Shown: positions 1 to 8,782, counted from the stretch's first letter. The stretch is DNA of 64,000 nt from WTGA01 sp965231865 (GCA_965231865.1 CBDDOJ010000002.1:1612001-1676000); one strand, 5' to 3'. A program made the numbers and translations. Notes: a model not told the origin generated them from the sequence alone.

Positions 1-176
1 TCCACCCTCTGGGCGACAGGACCCCACAGAGTCTGGGGCACGTCCCATTTGGTTCCGAGGTTCGCCATGGTGGTCTGTTTGACCTTACCGCCGATGCGCT
101 GGTTTTTGACCAGCCGGACACTGTACTGGGGGTTTCCGTGGGTGTCGGTATAGGTTTTGGTTCGTTTGAAGTGCAT
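1..176 (-). CDS. IS1634-family transposase, N-terminal fragment (runs off window)
   Basis: This is the first 58 codons of the transposase, identical in reading to the start of the 618-residue protein at 52496-54352. The ATG is the complement of 174-176. Only the region before the first catalytic Asp is present, so nothing can be said about whether this copy is intact. The promoter upstream is the same TTCACA-N17-TATAAT as in the complete copy. Confidence 0.85.
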   Translation of the reverse strand, partial: MHFKRTKTYTDTHGNPQYSVRLVKNQRIGGKVKQTTMANLGTKWDVPQTLWGPVAQRV

Positions 177-379
177 GAATCGGGCAGGATGCGGACCATG
201 GATGGTTTTGGTATCCCGATTATACTGGAGGGAGGGGAAGATGTGAATAATTTATGCAGTGCCTATGGCCCTACAACAGATCAGAAATTACAACCTATTG
301 ATATATAACCGAAAAATAATCAGAAAGTGCGAAAATCAGCGAAAATCAGCCGATTCTGGTGGAAAAGTGCCAACTTGGG
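1..379 (-). mobile_element. IS1634-family insertion sequence, left end, truncated by window edge
   Basis: These 379 bases are the reverse complement of 52293-52671, the left end of the complete element in this window, with no length difference and no mismatch noticed by eye. The element ends at 379 and is followed by TTAA at 380-383, the same 4-bp target found on both sides of the complete copy. The IS promoter is present in mirror image (minus 10 TATAAT at 219-224, minus 35 TTCACA at 242-247). The other end and the second target copy lie outside the window. Confidence 0.9.
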
Positions 380-739
380 TTAAGCTGAGAGAAAAGGGTT
401 TGAATACGTTATTGGCTATAAGCGCTGTTGACGATGGCAGCGTATGAATTTACGCAACATTCTTCATATTCCCCTTAAGTAAGGTCTGTTGCTCTGTTGC
501 TCTGTTGCAAATCCATTGACTTGTTAAATCGTTTGGTTGCTTGATTAAATGGGATTGGCCTACCCTTTTTACAGGAGTGTTTCAGTTTTTTCGGTAACAC
601 TCAAGAATAAATAAGTTGCATGGATCAGTGCAATTGGTTTTGAAAAGTTGGTATATTATGTATCATATGATATAATATTTTATGTCATATTAAACTATAT
701 ATTAAAAAAACATCATTTGATATTACAAAAATTACATAG
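380..739. other. AT-rich intergenic stretch between IS and toxin-antitoxin genes
   Basis: About 360 bases with no convincing gene. The first 4 bases (TTAA) are the IS target. The stretch from about 600 is strongly AT-rich and contains the promoter/palindrome listed separately. A short repeat of GTTGCTCT near 489-505 is visible. Nothing else is recognised. Confidence 0.6.
648..690 (+). promoter_or_regulatory. Candidate promoter and operator of the mqsRA-like/HerA-NurA island
   Basis: TTGGTA (648-653) is followed after 17 bases by a perfect TATAAT (671-676). A 12-base perfect palindrome TATCATATGATA (661-672) overlaps the minus 10 box. A wider inverted pair ATATGA (665-670) and TCATAT (685-690) surrounds it. 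MqsA-type antitoxins repress their own promoters by binding palindromes, so an autoregulatory operator is a reasonable inference. No binding site consensus for this protein is known to me. Confidence 0.5.
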
Positions 740-1102
740 ATGTCCACAATTGACCCGGAAACCCACAGGCATCACTTGGCTATATTGGCGAGAAGGGCTC
801 GGTCTCGACGATTGGGCTATCCTCGTAAATGGTACCCGGAAATCGTCTGTAGTGAGGTTACCGGTATGCCATTTACAGAATCGGAAGCCTGGAACTTCAT
901 CGCTGATCGGTTGGAAGAGGGACATCCTATTGAAGTCATTGATATGCTAGACAAACCAGGAACATATGGATTTGTTATGCAGGTTTTGAGAAGTGGGTTC
1001 GAACGTCCGCTATATATTAAAGTTCAACTTCGCAGCGGCGTGATTATTGGTCGCAGTTTTCACTGGTCAGAGTTTGAGCATGGTGGTATGGCACAGAAAT
1101 AA
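740..1102 (+). CDS. MqsR/DUF4258-like small toxin candidate
   Basis: Basic protein of 120 residues. The C-terminal strand pattern PLYIKVQL...VIIGRSFH (about residues 90-108) resembles the C-terminal YLKI...VLIVSF segment of MqsR, a RelE-fold mRNA interferase, and the related DUF4258 proteins. The N-terminal 30 residues are Arg-rich. It lies 19 bp upstream of an MqsA-like antitoxin gene, the toxin-first order typical of mqsRA. The Shine-Dalgarno sequence is weak. It could instead be a catalytically inactive partner of the downstream ATPase/nuclease genes. Family placement comes from motif shape and context only. Confidence 0.6.
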   Translation: MSTIDPETHRHHLAILARRARSRRLGYPRKWYPEIVCSEVTGMPFTESEAWNFIADRLEEGHPIEVIDMLDKPGTYGFVMQVLRSGFERPLYIKVQLRSGVIIGRSFHWSEFEHGGMAQK

Positions 1103-1121
1103 ATCAAGAGGAGATTAAGTT

Positions 1122-1694
1122 ATGAATCCGAAAACAGAGCATGATATCGTAACTTGTGCAATGTGTGGTAGCGGGCATTTGTCTCGCCGAACCGAAATCG
1201 AGAAGTTTCCATACGGGATCGGCCCCGACCCGGTCATACTGGAGGTGGCCATAGAGGTCGTACACTGCGAGGATTGCCAGTTTGAGTTCACAGGGCCGGC
1301 CGCTGAAGAGGCCCGCCATCAAACTGTATGTCGTCATCTTGGAGTCATGACACCAGCCGAGGTGAAAGAAGTGCGGAAGCAGTGCGGATTATCAAGAGAG
1401 GCTTTTGCATTACTCACGCGTCTTGGGAAGGCATCAATCGGTCGATGGGAATCAGGCTCGCACATACAAAACCGTGCGTATGACAATTACCTCTATCTGC
1501 TTCGTTATGAAGACAACCGTCTTCGGCTACAAAACAAGGAGCAGGAAGCGCGTAAGAAAGTTAAAAGTTGTGGGAAAACTGGAGATGTTGCAACGAAATC
1601 TGAATTCCAATATATCGTGCTGACCCCTCAAATCCATCGTGAAAAAGCTGAATTTCAGCTCCGGCCATCTTATCAGATGCAAGAAGCGGCATAA
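1122..1694 (+). CDS. MqsA-like antitoxin / zinc-finger HTH regulator
   Basis: 190 residues. The N-terminal half has a paired CxxC zinc finger (C12, C15 and C49, C52) as in MqsA/YgiT proteins. Residues about 77-128 form an Xre-like helix-turn-helix with the MqsA pattern TPAEVKEVRKQ...LSREAFA...SIGRWESG. MqsA binds and neutralises MqsR and represses the operon. A C-terminal tail beyond residue 135 is basic and probably disordered. The ATPase gene starts 15 bp downstream, so the pair and the three following genes probably form one transcript. That makes this protein a likely regulator of the whole island. Confidence 0.8.
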   Translation: MNPKTEHDIVTCAMCGSGHLSRRTEIEKFPYGIGPDPVILEVAIEVVHCEDCQFEFTGPAAEEARHQTVCRHLGVMTPAEVKEVRKQCGLSREAFALLTRLGKASIGRWESGSHIQNRAYDNYLYLLRYEDNRLRLQNKEQEARKKVKSCGKTGDVATKSEFQYIVLTPQIHREKAEFQLRPSYQMQEAA

Positions 1695-1709
1695 CCGAAG
1701 TCAGGATCA

Positions 1710-3533
1710 ATGTACATAACAACGTTTTATAGCTTTAAAGGTGGTGTTGGTCGTACCATGGCTATGGTTAACTGTGCTTTTGAGTTAGCGAAGATGGAAC
1801 GACGTGTTCTGCTGGTTGACTTTGATTTGGAAGCACCGGGTGTAAATGCGTTTCTGGATTCATATGGTAAACGTAAATGCAAAGGACTGGTTGATTTTGT
1901 TACCGACTATCGAGAGACCCGAAAAGCGCCGCATATCAGAGAATACATCTACGAAGTGGGGCCATCCGGAGCGCGGCTGAATGTGATGCCGGCTGGACGG
2001 AGAGACGAGACCTACGCCAACCGATTGCACAAGATCGATTGGGGGCAACTGTACGCTGAGGAAGATGGCTATCTTCTTTTCGAGGATATGAAATTACAAT
2101 GGAAAGAGGTTGTCAGTCCAGACTATGTATTCATCGATTCACGGACCGGACACACCGATGTTTCTGGGATCTGTACTCGCCAGTTACCGGATTCGGTCGT
2201 TTTGCTGTTTCGGATGGACCAACAGAACTTAGAAGGACTTCGACCGATCGTCAGCGCCATTCGCAACGAGGTTAAGGGCCCACGGAAGAAAAACATATAC
2301 TTACATTTTGTGCCATCAAATGTCCCGGATATTGACGATGAAGACTTAATTCTCAAGAGGCAGCTTGGGCTTTTTCGCGATCAACTACAATTAAATCGCG
2401 ATTGCATGAAACTGATGATTCGACATTACGATAGTTTAACGATGCTGGAACATAAGGTTTTTACCTTAGAGCGTGAGAATTCCAGATTAAGCAAGGAATA
2501 CCAAGAACTTGCCAACAATGTTATTCGCCAAAACCCCAAAGACCTTGAGGGTGCAAAAGATTTTCTGGCAACCAAATTGCATCGGTTTTCTCATCAATCC
2601 GATGTGTTCGACCAGGTTGACAGGATCGCTGACAATCATGGTCATGATCCCAGCATACTCCGTTTGCTTGTGCGATTTCATAAACATGAGGGCAATTTCC
2701 ATAAAGCAATCGAATTTTTATCTGAATTGATTGTCGCCAATAGAGCAACGGTTGAGAACTATGTTAGACGTGCCGAGTTGTACTTGATCGTCGGTGATGA
2801 TGAGTCTGTAAAAGATGATTTGCATTCTGCGCTTTCTTATCCTGCAGAAAAGTTGAATTGGGTATTCCGGCTTTTTTCCATGATTCGGGAGAAGGTTCCA
2901 GCCTTGCTTGATGATATTCCACACTCAACAGTTCTGCGATCACTTCCGTTAGAAGACCAGGTGAGGTTAGCTGAAATCGTTGTTTCCAAGTCGGGAGCGG
3001 CTCGTGTCAGCATTAAAATTCTGAAAGAAATTATTCAAAACGGTAGTAGCAACCCGGCCGCTGTAACACGTGCCACTCATGTGTTAGGACTGCTACTGAT
3101 TTTCGAAGGTGCATTTGACGAGGCCATTGAAATTCTCGTGGACCCTGAAAACATTGAAGATGTATTCAATCTTGCGATGGCCAAGTGGGGAGAAACCGGT
3201 GAGATTCCTGTGGAATTATTCAAACGTGTTCAGGATTATGATGAGACAGATGCAGTGAAATCAAATGAACGCGGAGCGAACTATGAGTTTTGTCTTGCAT
3301 TGACCGCTTGGGCGCTTCACGACGACGAGTCCAGTGCACAGATTCGACTTCATAACGCACACGATTGCTTACGCCACCATGCTGTCACGTTCAGTCCTTG
3401 GCGATACCAAGAAATTGATTCAGACGAATACCGTTTGGACCTGGAAGAGGCTGCTCAGATGTTCAAAGGTGCCGAAGTAAAACCAATCGTATTTAGGCAG
3501 ACAGATTGGTACAAGGAGACCGCGAATGCTTGA
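1710..3533 (+). CDS. KGGVGR-variant P-loop ATPase (ParA/MinD-like) with helical-repeat C-terminus
   Basis: 607 residues. The N-terminus has a deviant Walker A, KGGVGRT (residues 10-16). The usual KGGxGK second lysine is Arg here, while the signature Lys10 is kept. DFDLEAPG (38-45) and a Walker B-like FIDSRTGHTD near 141-150 follow. The SIMIBI ATPase domain covers roughly the first 260 residues. The rest is alpha-helical with TPR-like periodicity (for example around 310-375), suited to protein binding. This variant ATPase class is usually found in conflict and effector-associated gene sets rather than in plasmid partition. No ParB or centromere is present. The 3' end overlaps the NurA-like gene by 8 bp (ATGCTTGA), implying translational coupling. 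Confidence 0.8.
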   Translation: MYITTFYSFKGGVGRTMAMVNCAFELAKMERRVLLVDFDLEAPGVNAFLDSYGKRKCKGLVDFVTDYRETRKAPHIREYIYEVGPSGARLNVMPAGRRDETYANRLHKIDWGQLYAEEDGYLLFEDMKLQWKEVVSPDYVFIDSRTGHTDVSGICTRQLPDSVVLLFRMDQQNLEGLRPIVSAIRNEVKGPRKKNIYLHFVPSNVPDIDDEDLILKRQLGLFRDQLQLNRDCMKLMIRHYDSLTMLEHKVFTLERENSRLSKEYQELANNVIRQNPKDLEGAKDFLATKLHRFSHQSDVFDQVDRIADNHGHDPSILRLLVRFHKHEGNFHKAIEFLSELIVANRATVENYVRRAELYLIVGDDESVKDDLHSALSYPAEKLNWVFRLFSMIREKVPALLDDIPHSTVLRSLPLEDQVRLAEIVVSKSGAARVSIKILKEIIQNGSSNPAAVTRATHVLGLLLIFEGAFDEAIEILVDPENIEDVFNLAMAKWGETGEIPVELFKRVQDYDETDAVKSNERGANYEFCLALTAWALHDDESSAQIRLHNAHDCLRHHAVTFSPWRYQEIDSDEYRLDLEEAAQMFKGAEVKPIVFRQTDWYKETANA

Positions 3534-4650
3534 TCCTGATAATCTTTCACTTCTGACAGAGTCTGTGCGTAATGCGGTTATGGCTGACCAGAAGGATTTC
3601 AATATTCTAATGAATGCGGTGATGCCACTAAAGCGTACCACAAAACGTATTCAGCCAAGACGTAGCACCGCTATTTCGATTGTGGCAACGGACGGCAATA
3701 ACAACGGCGTTGCGTTCGACCCGTTTATTGTCGATGTTATACGTGTTGTGGACTCCAGCAACCATCAATACTGTCTGGAAGCGGTTACTCCCAACACGCC
3801 GGTCGACGTCATTAATTCAAGACACTTCGATGCACAAGGCACACCGAGAAGTCCGCTGGGTCGTATGCTTGATGCACTTGGTGTTTGTAGTATCCACGAT
3901 CTGTCTTCCTCCATTACTAAAGATCCGACAAAGCGTGCAGGCCTTTGGGTAACGATCTACCGCGAACTTTCCGAGTGGGCTGTACTGCTGGACCTCATTC
4001 GAGGTGATCACATTTTTGGGACTGATACCATAATTGTTTTTGACAGTCTCCTGCGCTCAAAAAAGTTTGCGAATGGCTTGTTTGCAAAATATCAAATATT
4101 ACTGGATGAGGCCATAAGATCTCAATATAAGGAACACCATCGTCGTATTTATGTGGTCGGTATTGCTCGGAGAAACAAATTTATGCAACGGTATCGCCTT
4201 GCGATGGCTATACAGGGAATCATGGGAAATGCTTTTCCTTGCTATACATCCGTTCCGGACGATTTACAGAAAACGGCCTATAAATGGTCGGAAATTGTAA
4301 CGGGGGGAGGTGAGGGAGAGGGTTTTAGTGCTGGAAAACTTTACCTTGTCAAGTTTGGAGCACACAGTCATGATCCGGTCTGGGCCGTGGATATTCTGAA
4401 GTCTCAAGCGGGTCATGCCGGGCTAATCCTAGGTCATTTGTTATTCGATGCACAGGAAGGATTTCCGATTCCTTATTATCCGATGAGTTTGCAGCAAGCC
4501 CACGAGCGAGCGGATTTGTCTGGCCTTGATCGGGATATTCTTCAAGATAAGGTCGTGGATACCATCAGAGAATGTATTGATTCAAACGAAGAATTGATGC
4601 TGGATGAGTTGGCACTGCAATCGACAGGGCCGTTGATGACCAACTACTGA
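3526..4650 (+). CDS. NurA-like 5'-3' nuclease
   Basis: 374 residues, with a layout matching NurA. An Asp-Gly follows a beta strand (VATDGN, D56), a Glu-rich helix lies at 148-150, a second Asp is in VFDSLL (D173), a Lys in RRNKF (K218), and the C-terminal motif GFPIPYYPMSLQQAH (H326) resembles the NurA GYP...AH signature. NurA nucleases work with HerA hexamers in end resection in archaea, and in bacteria similar pairs occur in defence loci. HerA lies directly downstream (10 bp) and the ATPase directly upstream (overlapping). Identification is by motif spacing, since overall sequence similarity in this family is low. Confidence 0.75.
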   Translation: MLDPDNLSLLTESVRNAVMADQKDFNILMNAVMPLKRTTKRIQPRRSTAISIVATDGNNNGVAFDPFIVDVIRVVDSSNHQYCLEAVTPNTPVDVINSRHFDAQGTPRSPLGRMLDALGVCSIHDLSSSITKDPTKRAGLWVTIYRELSEWAVLLDLIRGDHIFGTDTIIVFDSLLRSKKFANGLFAKYQILLDEAIRSQYKEHHRRIYVVGIARRNKFMQRYRLAMAIQGIMGNAFPCYTSVPDDLQKTAYKWSEIVTGGGEGEGFSAGKLYLVKFGAHSHDPVWAVDILKSQAGHAGLILGHLLFDAQEGFPIPYYPMSLQQAHERADLSGLDRDILQDKVVDTIRECIDSNEELMLDELALQSTGPLMTNY

Positions 4651-4660
4651 AGGATTGAGA

Positions 4661-6748
4661 ATGGAACTCTTTCCACAAAGAAAAGTGGTCGGGATTTTTC
4701 GTGGATTCACAGATGGGGGGCTGGAATTTCACGCAGATATTACCTTGCCCTACAGCGAGGACCTCAGGGATATCCCAATGCACGGTCAATTCGTGCTGGG
4801 CCAGTTAGAAACGCCGGAAGAGGCGGTGCTCGGTCGCATTACCTCGATCTCAGCGGACGGAAAACTAACCTCAGTTGCAGGCGAACAATATTCGATTCGT
4901 TCCGTTGCCGACGGACGCGAGGTGCCGGATAATTTACGGGAAGCGTATCTACGTTATCGGGTTGATATTCGTCTTCTGGGTGTTCTGCGAAATGGAGATG
5001 CCGACGGGACTCTGGTCTTTGTGCCCTCGCACCGAAGGTTGCCGCATGTAGGTAGCAAAGTTGCGTTCCTGTCAGATGAGGTATTGAAGTATGTGGCGGG
5101 CGATCGAAATACTGGGGCCAAGCTTGGATATCTCGCTTTTGGAGAGTACATCTATTCCACTGATGAGAATGAGATAGAGGTGTCGCCGTGGATGCGTATA
5201 AAAGACCCGGCAGTCAATGTGCGTTTTGCGATTGATAATCTTGTGTCTCGTCGATCATTCGTCTTTGCCAGGGCTGGCTTCGGTAAATCCAATTTAAACA
5301 AGCTGTTATTCAGTACTCTTTATCACAGAACCCCTACGGTCCAAAAGCGAGGACAGAAGCAGGTCCCGGTTGGCACCATTATTTTTGACCCCGATGGCGA
5401 ATATTTCTGGCCGGATGATAAGGGTCGACCCGGGTTCTGCGATGTCCCCCATTTACGTGAACATTTGGTTGTTTTTACGTCCAGATCGGCGCCGAGTCCA
5501 TTTTACGGTTCATTCGTTGCTGGAGGTGTAAAGCTTGATATCCGACGGTTCCGGCCCAGTGATGTGATCAGTATTGCGATACCGGTTGAGAAGCAGTCCC
5601 AGCAAAATATTCGCAAATTGCTGGGTCTGGGAGCATCATCCTGGTCTGACCTAGTTGATCTGGTTGACGAATACGGAAACTCTGCATCGCTGGACAAGAT
5701 AAAGACACTCCTGAATCTTGAAGAGGGCCAAGACATGGAGGCACTGGCTGCACGTGCCAATATGACGACAATAGTCCAGATGCTGCATGACAAGAGCAGC
5801 ACCTTGATCGATGTGTTGATGGAGTCCTTGTATTCTGGAAAACTCTGTGTAGTAGATGTTTCACAGCTTCGAGGCGGACCATCTCTTATCCTGAGTGGAC
5901 TGATTCTTAGGCGAATCTTTGATCGCAATCAAGAGGAATTCACCGCGGCCGCGCCGCGCACTATCCCAACCATTGCCGTTGTGGAAGAAGCGCAGACAGT
6001 GCTGAATGGTCGCCATCCTGCATCAGCACCATACATTGAGTGGGTGAAAGAAGGTCGAAAGTATGATCTTGGTGCCGTTCTCATTACACAACAACCCGGC
6101 AGCATTCCCAATGACATACTGAGTCAGGGTGACAACTGGTTCCTTTTTCACCTGCTTTCAAAGGGGGACTTGCAATGTGTAGAGATGGCGAACTCACATT
6201 TCAGCAAGGACCTTCTCAGTAGTCTGTTAAATGAGCCTATTCCTGGAAACGGTATTTTCTGGAGTAGTGCCGGTGAAACACCGTACCCGATACCATTTCG
6301 CGGTCTGTCGTTTGAATCTCGTTACCAAACCATTGACCCTTACTACGAGAAACCTGAAGTCGTTACCTATGCGAGAAGCCTTAAGCAAGAGAGAGAGACA
6401 TCGATTAATAGTTTGTTACAATCAACACAGCCGGGTAACACGAGTGAGGTTGCAAAAGATGCTACCCAAAGTGATCACAGTGGTGTGGATATACTTGCAT
6501 TGCAAAAGGAGAATGCAATCAGTAAATTAAAATCGGACTCCCAGTTGGATTTCAACAAAGGTGTCGCGTGGGGCACGGTAAAGGCAAAATTGAAGGCGTT
6601 GTTGCCTAATAGTTTGGATGATAAGGACACGGTAGCTTACCATCTTGTTCGCCCAGCAGTTACTCAATTGTTGGGCGGAGATCAGGACGTTGCGTGGAAA
6701 ACCGAGAAGCGCGGGCCTAACATGACGACCTATATTATCAAACTGTAA
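4661..6748 (+). CDS. HerA-like hexameric DNA translocase ATPase
   Basis: 695 residues from the ATG at 4661. This start is preferred over TTG 4655 because the AGGA at 4651-4654 is correctly spaced only for the ATG. An N-terminal HAS-type beta barrel (about 1-130) precedes the FtsK/HerA RecA-like core. Walker A is RAGFGKSN (204-211), a loop FDPDGEY is at 242-248, Walker B is IAVVEEAQ (438-445), and the HerA C-terminal signature GAVLITQQPGSIPNDILSQ is at 471-489. A non-conserved C-terminal extension beyond about 560 is charged and could bind a partner. HerA acts as a hexameric ring that pumps DNA to NurA or another nuclease. Confidence 0.9.
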   Translation: MELFPQRKVVGIFRGFTDGGLEFHADITLPYSEDLRDIPMHGQFVLGQLETPEEAVLGRITSISADGKLTSVAGEQYSIRSVADGREVPDNLREAYLRYRVDIRLLGVLRNGDADGTLVFVPSHRRLPHVGSKVAFLSDEVLKYVAGDRNTGAKLGYLAFGEYIYSTDENEIEVSPWMRIKDPAVNVRFAIDNLVSRRSFVFARAGFGKSNLNKLLFSTLYHRTPTVQKRGQKQVPVGTIIFDPDGEYFWPDDKGRPGFCDVPHLREHLVVFTSRSAPSPFYGSFVAGGVKLDIRRFRPSDVISIAIPVEKQSQQNIRKLLGLGASSWSDLVDLVDEYGNSASLDKIKTLLNLEEGQDMEALAARANMTTIVQMLHDKSSTLIDVLMESLYSGKLCVVDVSQLRGGPSLILSGLILRRIFDRNQEEFTAAAPRTIPTIAVVEEAQTVLNGRHPASAPYIEWVKEGRKYDLGAVLITQQPGSIPNDILSQGDNWFLFHLLSKGDLQCVEMANSHFSKDLLSSLLNEPIPGNGIFWSSAGETPYPIPFRGLSFESRYQTIDPYYEKPEVVTYARSLKQERETSINSLLQSTQPGNTSEVAKDATQSDHSGVDILALQKENAISKLKSDSQLDFNKGVAWGTVKAKLKALLPNSLDDKDTVAYHLVRPAVTQLLGGDQDVAWKTEKRGPNMTTYIIKL

Positions 6749-6801
6749 ACCGCATCAGGTTCTGTATTCTAATATCACCCAGATAGTTGGAGAATTAGTG
6801 C

Positions 6802-7941
6802 TTATGTTATGAGCGAAATAAAATAGTCGTGTTCTTGGCTCGGGGTTGAATCCTTACCCATATGTTCTGCTTGTCGTTTTCCATCAGCTGCGGTACCACA
6901 ATTTCGGGATTCGTTTATTTTCCATTCCAGCCCGGAAAGCGCAAGTGAGCGACGCAGTATTGTTTCGGGGGTCACGGACCGTGATCCAGTCCTTCCAAAG
7001 CGGAGGACCATTCGAAGTCCAGAAGACCCAACCAAGGCCACATTCTTCCAAACCCGTGACAGGTCAGCTGCAAACTTCTCTGGCGATCCATGGTCAAGTT
7101 GAGGATGGCCGCCGTACGCTACTCTGGGAGACCCCCCAAGAAACCAATACCGCAGCCATTGATCTTCAATGTAAGTTCTAACTCCATAGTAGGGTGGAGA
7201 TGAAATTACAAGATCAATGGGATCACTGATTTTTCTAAATGTGCTCCAGTTCGCTGAGTTGCCACGCTGAATGGCCGCAGGGCTCATCATCGAAGGGTTG
7301 GTATATCTGAGCACCGCCTCACTTCGTCTTTTAATGACATTAATTACCCTTATCCGTGGAGGTTGGTGCAGGGCGTGATTTTTCCAGTAGTTTACCGCGT
7401 ACCTAGGCTTGACAGCGAACGTTCTAGGCATTTGATTAGAGAAATAGCCGGCACAATCGATATTGACTGGGAGCGGGCCATGTAGTGCGCCCATCATCAC
7501 TGCCCGGAGCAGATGAACCGAATCACTACTCTCGGCCTGTAACAATCTGGAGCGAATTCGACATATTTCATCCAGCGTTTTTGGGTGATAAGCGTATTGC
7601 CAGAAGTTACCTTCCGGGACGCGGTATTGTGCTGGTTCGGCGAGGTAATGATTAGCGAGTGTAGTGATATTTTCTGTTGTTGTTGTTGAAAGTTTCGCTT
7701 TTGAAATTGCAACTGCTACCGGAGAAGTATCAAATCCATAAGATCGAAACCCCAGACATCTTGCGGCATAATTGGTTGTACCCCGGCCGCAAAATGGGTC
7801 CAGGATGACCAGAGAACTTGGTTTACCATGCAATAAGTCCATAGGAAACTCAAGTGGAAACATAGTGTAGTATGGACACACAGTGTTGAGCCGGTGGCGA
7901 TGATCGTACGATAATCTGGAACTAGAGTTATTCACATTCAT
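6802..7941 (-). CDS. DNA methyltransferase (N4-cytosine/N6-adenine class)
   Basis: 379 residues from the ATG complementing 7939-7941. SAM motif I, ILDPFCGRGTT, is at about 46-56. The catalytic motif IV, SSPPYYG, is at about 247-253; SPPY is typical of N4-cytosine enzymes, though N6-adenine cannot be excluded. The central part, with LHGPLPV and NQMPRTFAVKP, gives a fold of the orphan-methylase kind without an obvious separate target-recognition domain. It is convergent with herA (53 bp apart) and its start overlaps the moeB stop in an ATGA. No restriction endonuclease gene is adjacent, so it is either an orphan methylase or the self-marking part of the HerA-NurA island. Confidence 0.85.
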   Translation of the reverse strand: MNVNNSSSRLSYDHRHRLNTVCPYYTMFPLEFPMDLLHGKPSSLVILDPFCGRGTTNYAARCLGFRSYGFDTSPVAVAISKAKLSTTTTENITTLANHYLAEPAQYRVPEGNFWQYAYHPKTLDEICRIRSRLLQAESSDSVHLLRAVMMGALHGPLPVNIDCAGYFSNQMPRTFAVKPRYAVNYWKNHALHQPPRIRVINVIKRRSEAVLRYTNPSMMSPAAIQRGNSANWSTFRKISDPIDLVISSPPYYGVRTYIEDQWLRYWFLGGSPRVAYGGHPQLDHGSPEKFAADLSRVWKNVALVGSSGLRMVLRFGRTGSRSVTPETILRRSLALSGLEWKINESRNCGTAADGKRQAEHMGKDSTPSQEHDYFISLIT

Positions 7942-8684
7942 GAGTGACCACACGCCGGGCAACGGGGATTTTTAGGCAGAATCATTTTCTGCCATTCCAT
8001 GCTCTGGGCATCAAACAGCCAGACAATGCCAGGGAGCTGGCTTTCACCGAGTAATATGTTGACCGCTTCCATGGCCTGCATGGTTCCGATCACCCCCACC
8101 AGTGGTGCCACCACTCCCTCCATTTCGCAGGTGGCGCTCTCCATGGACCGGTTGGGATACAGGCACTGATAACAGGGACTGGATTCACTGCGCGGATCAA
8201 AGGCGGTCACTTGTCCTTCCCATCGGATCGCCGCCCCGGATACCCATGGAATCCCCGACTTTAAGGAGACCTCATTCAATGCAAACCGTGTCGGGAAGTT
8301 GTCGGTGCAGTCAATGAGCAGGTCAATCCTTGCACACTGTTCCGTGAAATCATCCTGGTCCAGGGAATAGTCCAGGGTTTCCACCTGGATCGCCGGATTG
8401 ATTTGCCGTAATGAATGGGCGGCCGACTCCGCTTTAAGACCGCCGATGTCCTGTTGGGTGTGGATGATCTGACGCTGTAGATTGGATTCATCCACCAGGT
8501 CAAAGTCGGCAATGGTCATGTGTCCGACCCCGGCTGCCGCCAGATACAAGGCCACGGGTGAGCCCAATCCGCCCATGCCGACGATCAATATCCTGGATTC
8601 CATCAACTTGCGCTGACCCGGTTCGCCAATCCTTGGCAGGCGGATCTGGCGGCTGTACCGTTCATGGAAGTCGGGTTCATTCAT
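7938..8684 (-). CDS. moeB: MoeB-type molybdopterin synthase adenylyltransferase (ThiF/E1 family)
   Basis: 248 residues using the ATG at 8684, which gives the normal length (E. coli MoeB is 249). The frame is open further upstream but without family similarity. The adenylation motif GMGGLGSPVALYLAAAGVG and the Asp-loop IADFDLVDESNLQRQ are complete. CTDNFPTR follows. Zinc-binding Cys pairs are CYQC and CPAC at the C-terminus. It adenylates the C-terminal Gly-Gly of MoaD (or ThiS) in molybdopterin or thiamine synthesis. The partner moaD/moaE genes are not in the window. Its stop overlaps the methyltransferase start. Confidence 0.9.
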   Translation of the reverse strand: MNEPDFHERYSRQIRLPRIGEPGQRKLMESRILIVGMGGLGSPVALYLAAAGVGHMTIADFDLVDESNLQRQIIHTQQDIGGLKAESAAHSLRQINPAIQVETLDYSLDQDDFTEQCARIDLLIDCTDNFPTRFALNEVSLKSGIPWVSGAAIRWEGQVTAFDPRSESSPCYQCLYPNRSMESATCEMEGVVAPLVGVIGTMQAMEAVNILLGESQLPGIVWLFDAQSMEWQKMILPKNPRCPACGHS

Positions 8685-8782
8685 CCATTGGATTCTAAAC
8701 CATATTCCCCATGAAATCGTTACGATCCTTGAACCGCTGCAAGGCATGGGAAACCGACGGAGAACGGCCGCCGTGTTCCCGG

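Noticed and set aside
299..353. Short tandem GCGAAAATCA repeat as a CRISPR or regulatory repeat
   Set aside because: It is two units only and part of the IS end; the same sequence is in the complete copy near 52323-52342.
1710..3533. Plasmid or chromosome partition ParA
   Set aside because: The P-loop is KGGVGRT rather than KGGxGKT, the protein is twice the usual length with a helical-repeat half, and no ParB or parS-like repeats are nearby.
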